The position numbers and the translations under genes were made by a program. A DNA stretch of 13,784 nucleotides, from positions 1-13,784 of the forward strand of contig CAJLYN010000036.1 in NCBI GenBank assembly GCA_905210875.1. The letters run 5' to 3'. The notes under the pieces were generated by a model. It was not told the DNA's origin and ran no database searches. It worked only from the letters and a program-made list of their open reading frames with translations. Positions 13,283-13,784 of this stretch are shown here, piece by piece; positions within the stretch are counted from its first letter, which is position 1; each line of letters opens with the position of its first letter. This DNA is from an uncultured Bacteroides sp. GTDB lineage: Bacteria > Bacteroidota > Bacteroidia > Bacteroidales > UBA11471.

Positions 13283-13784
13283 TTATTTTTGTCTGAGTAA
13301 CTTTTCTATGGCTTGCGGCAGGTCTGCAAGCTTTGATACACGTTGTTGCAAGACGCTCTGGCGGTCGATGAGGAAGGCTGTGGGGAGCGACTGCACGTTG
13401 TAAGAGAGAGCAACCCGTGAACGGGTCGTGTCGGCATCGCGCACGCATATCCACGGCAGGTTGTCGGCCGATACCTGCCAGAGGTTTTCATTGGGGTCGA
13501 TGGACACCTGGTAGATTTCAAAACCCTGGCGGTGGTATTTCTTGTAGAGTTGGGCCAGGGCACGATTGTAATCGGGTGAATATTTACCCGCGTAGGCCGA
13601 GAAGTCGAGCAGCACGACTTTGCCTTTGAGGTCGCTCAGCCGGCGTATCTTCCCATACAGGTCGGGCAGGGCGATGTCGATGAGCGACACTTCGTTGGCG
13701 ACGGGTATCTGCGGTTCTTTGCCGGCTTCCTGCCGGGCGTCGCGTTCGTTCTGTAAAATAGCCAGGGCGAGGCGGGAGAGGTGC
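13283..13784 (-). CDS. Thioredoxin-like (TlpA/peroxiredoxin-fold) protein lacking CxxC, C-terminal part
   Basis: The reading frame is open to the right edge, so the true start lies outside; the GTG at 13690 is probably an internal Val. The visible 166 residues hold a linker (HLSRLALAILQNERDARQ) and a complete thioredoxin fold: VSLIDIALPDLYGKIRRLSDLKGKVVLLDF, an EIYQVSIDPNENLW strand, and a cis-Pro loop SLPTAFLIDR. Where TlpA-like proteins have W-C-x-x-C this one reads DFSAYAGKYSPDYN, without cysteine, so thiol redox chemistry at the usual site is unlikely. Bacteroidales have many envelope proteins with an N-terminal DUF4369-like domain and this kind of C-terminus; the N-terminal part and signal peptide cannot be seen. 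No function is assigned. Confidence 0.8.
   Translation of the reverse strand, partial: HLSRLALAILQNERDARQEAGKEPQIPVANEVSLIDIALPDLYGKIRRLSDLKGKVVLLDFSAYAGKYSPDYNRALAQLYKKYHRQGFEIYQVSIDPNENLWQVSADNLPWICVRDADTTRSRVALSYNVQSLPTAFLIDRQSVLQQRVSKLADLPQAIEKLLRQK

Overview
The window looks like chromosomal DNA from a member of the order Bacteroidales. The signs are promoter boxes of the Bacteroidota type (a TTTG-like box about 20 bases upstream of TAnnTTTG), a viroplasmin-type RNase H, a thioredoxin-like protein without its cysteines, and a lipoprotein whose acidic tract after the lipid-bearing Cys resembles Bacteroidota surface-export signals. G+C is moderately high for the order. I cannot fix the genus from sequence alone.

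Layout. Positions 1-185 hold the first part of a 2-oxoacid:ferredoxin oxidoreductase alpha subunit (minus), followed by an AT-rich promoter region and shikimate kinase aroK (362-901, minus). A divergent promoter region separates aroK from a viroplasmin/RNase H protein (1012-1638, plus). Positions 1762-4577 are a minus-strand block of three sugar-polymer genes: a DUF5672 protein and two family 2 glycosyltransferases. The tyrosine recombinase xerD (4755-5678, minus) comes next and is divergent from a plus-strand run: aroQ, pyruvate kinase, a SAM O-methyltransferase, rbfA, a LolC/FtsX-like permease, then a 574-residue lipoprotein of unknown function ending at a clear terminator (11843-11875). This run meets a convergent minus-strand unit, greA followed by a HIT protein, that ends at another good terminator (12022-12056). 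A thioredoxin-like protein runs off the right edge.

Working together. The aroQ run mixes the shikimate pathway, glycolysis, ribosome maturation and probable lipoprotein sorting. Gaps are 13, 1, 55 and 16 bases up to the permease and 59 before the lipoprotein, so one long transcript is likely, and a promoter-like pair sits just before rbfA. aroK and aroQ, two steps of chorismate synthesis, lie about 5 kb apart on opposite strands. The glycosyltransferases probably serve surface polysaccharide.

Most of the window is housekeeping DNA. I see no CRISPR array, insertion sequence, phage, toxin-antitoxin or defence island, and no convincing new multi-gene system. The best leads are regulatory: an intrinsic-terminator hairpin between the predicted greA promoter and the greA start codon, an arrangement like the GraL leader of Escherichia coli greA, and an inverted repeat overlapping the predicted rbfA promoter.
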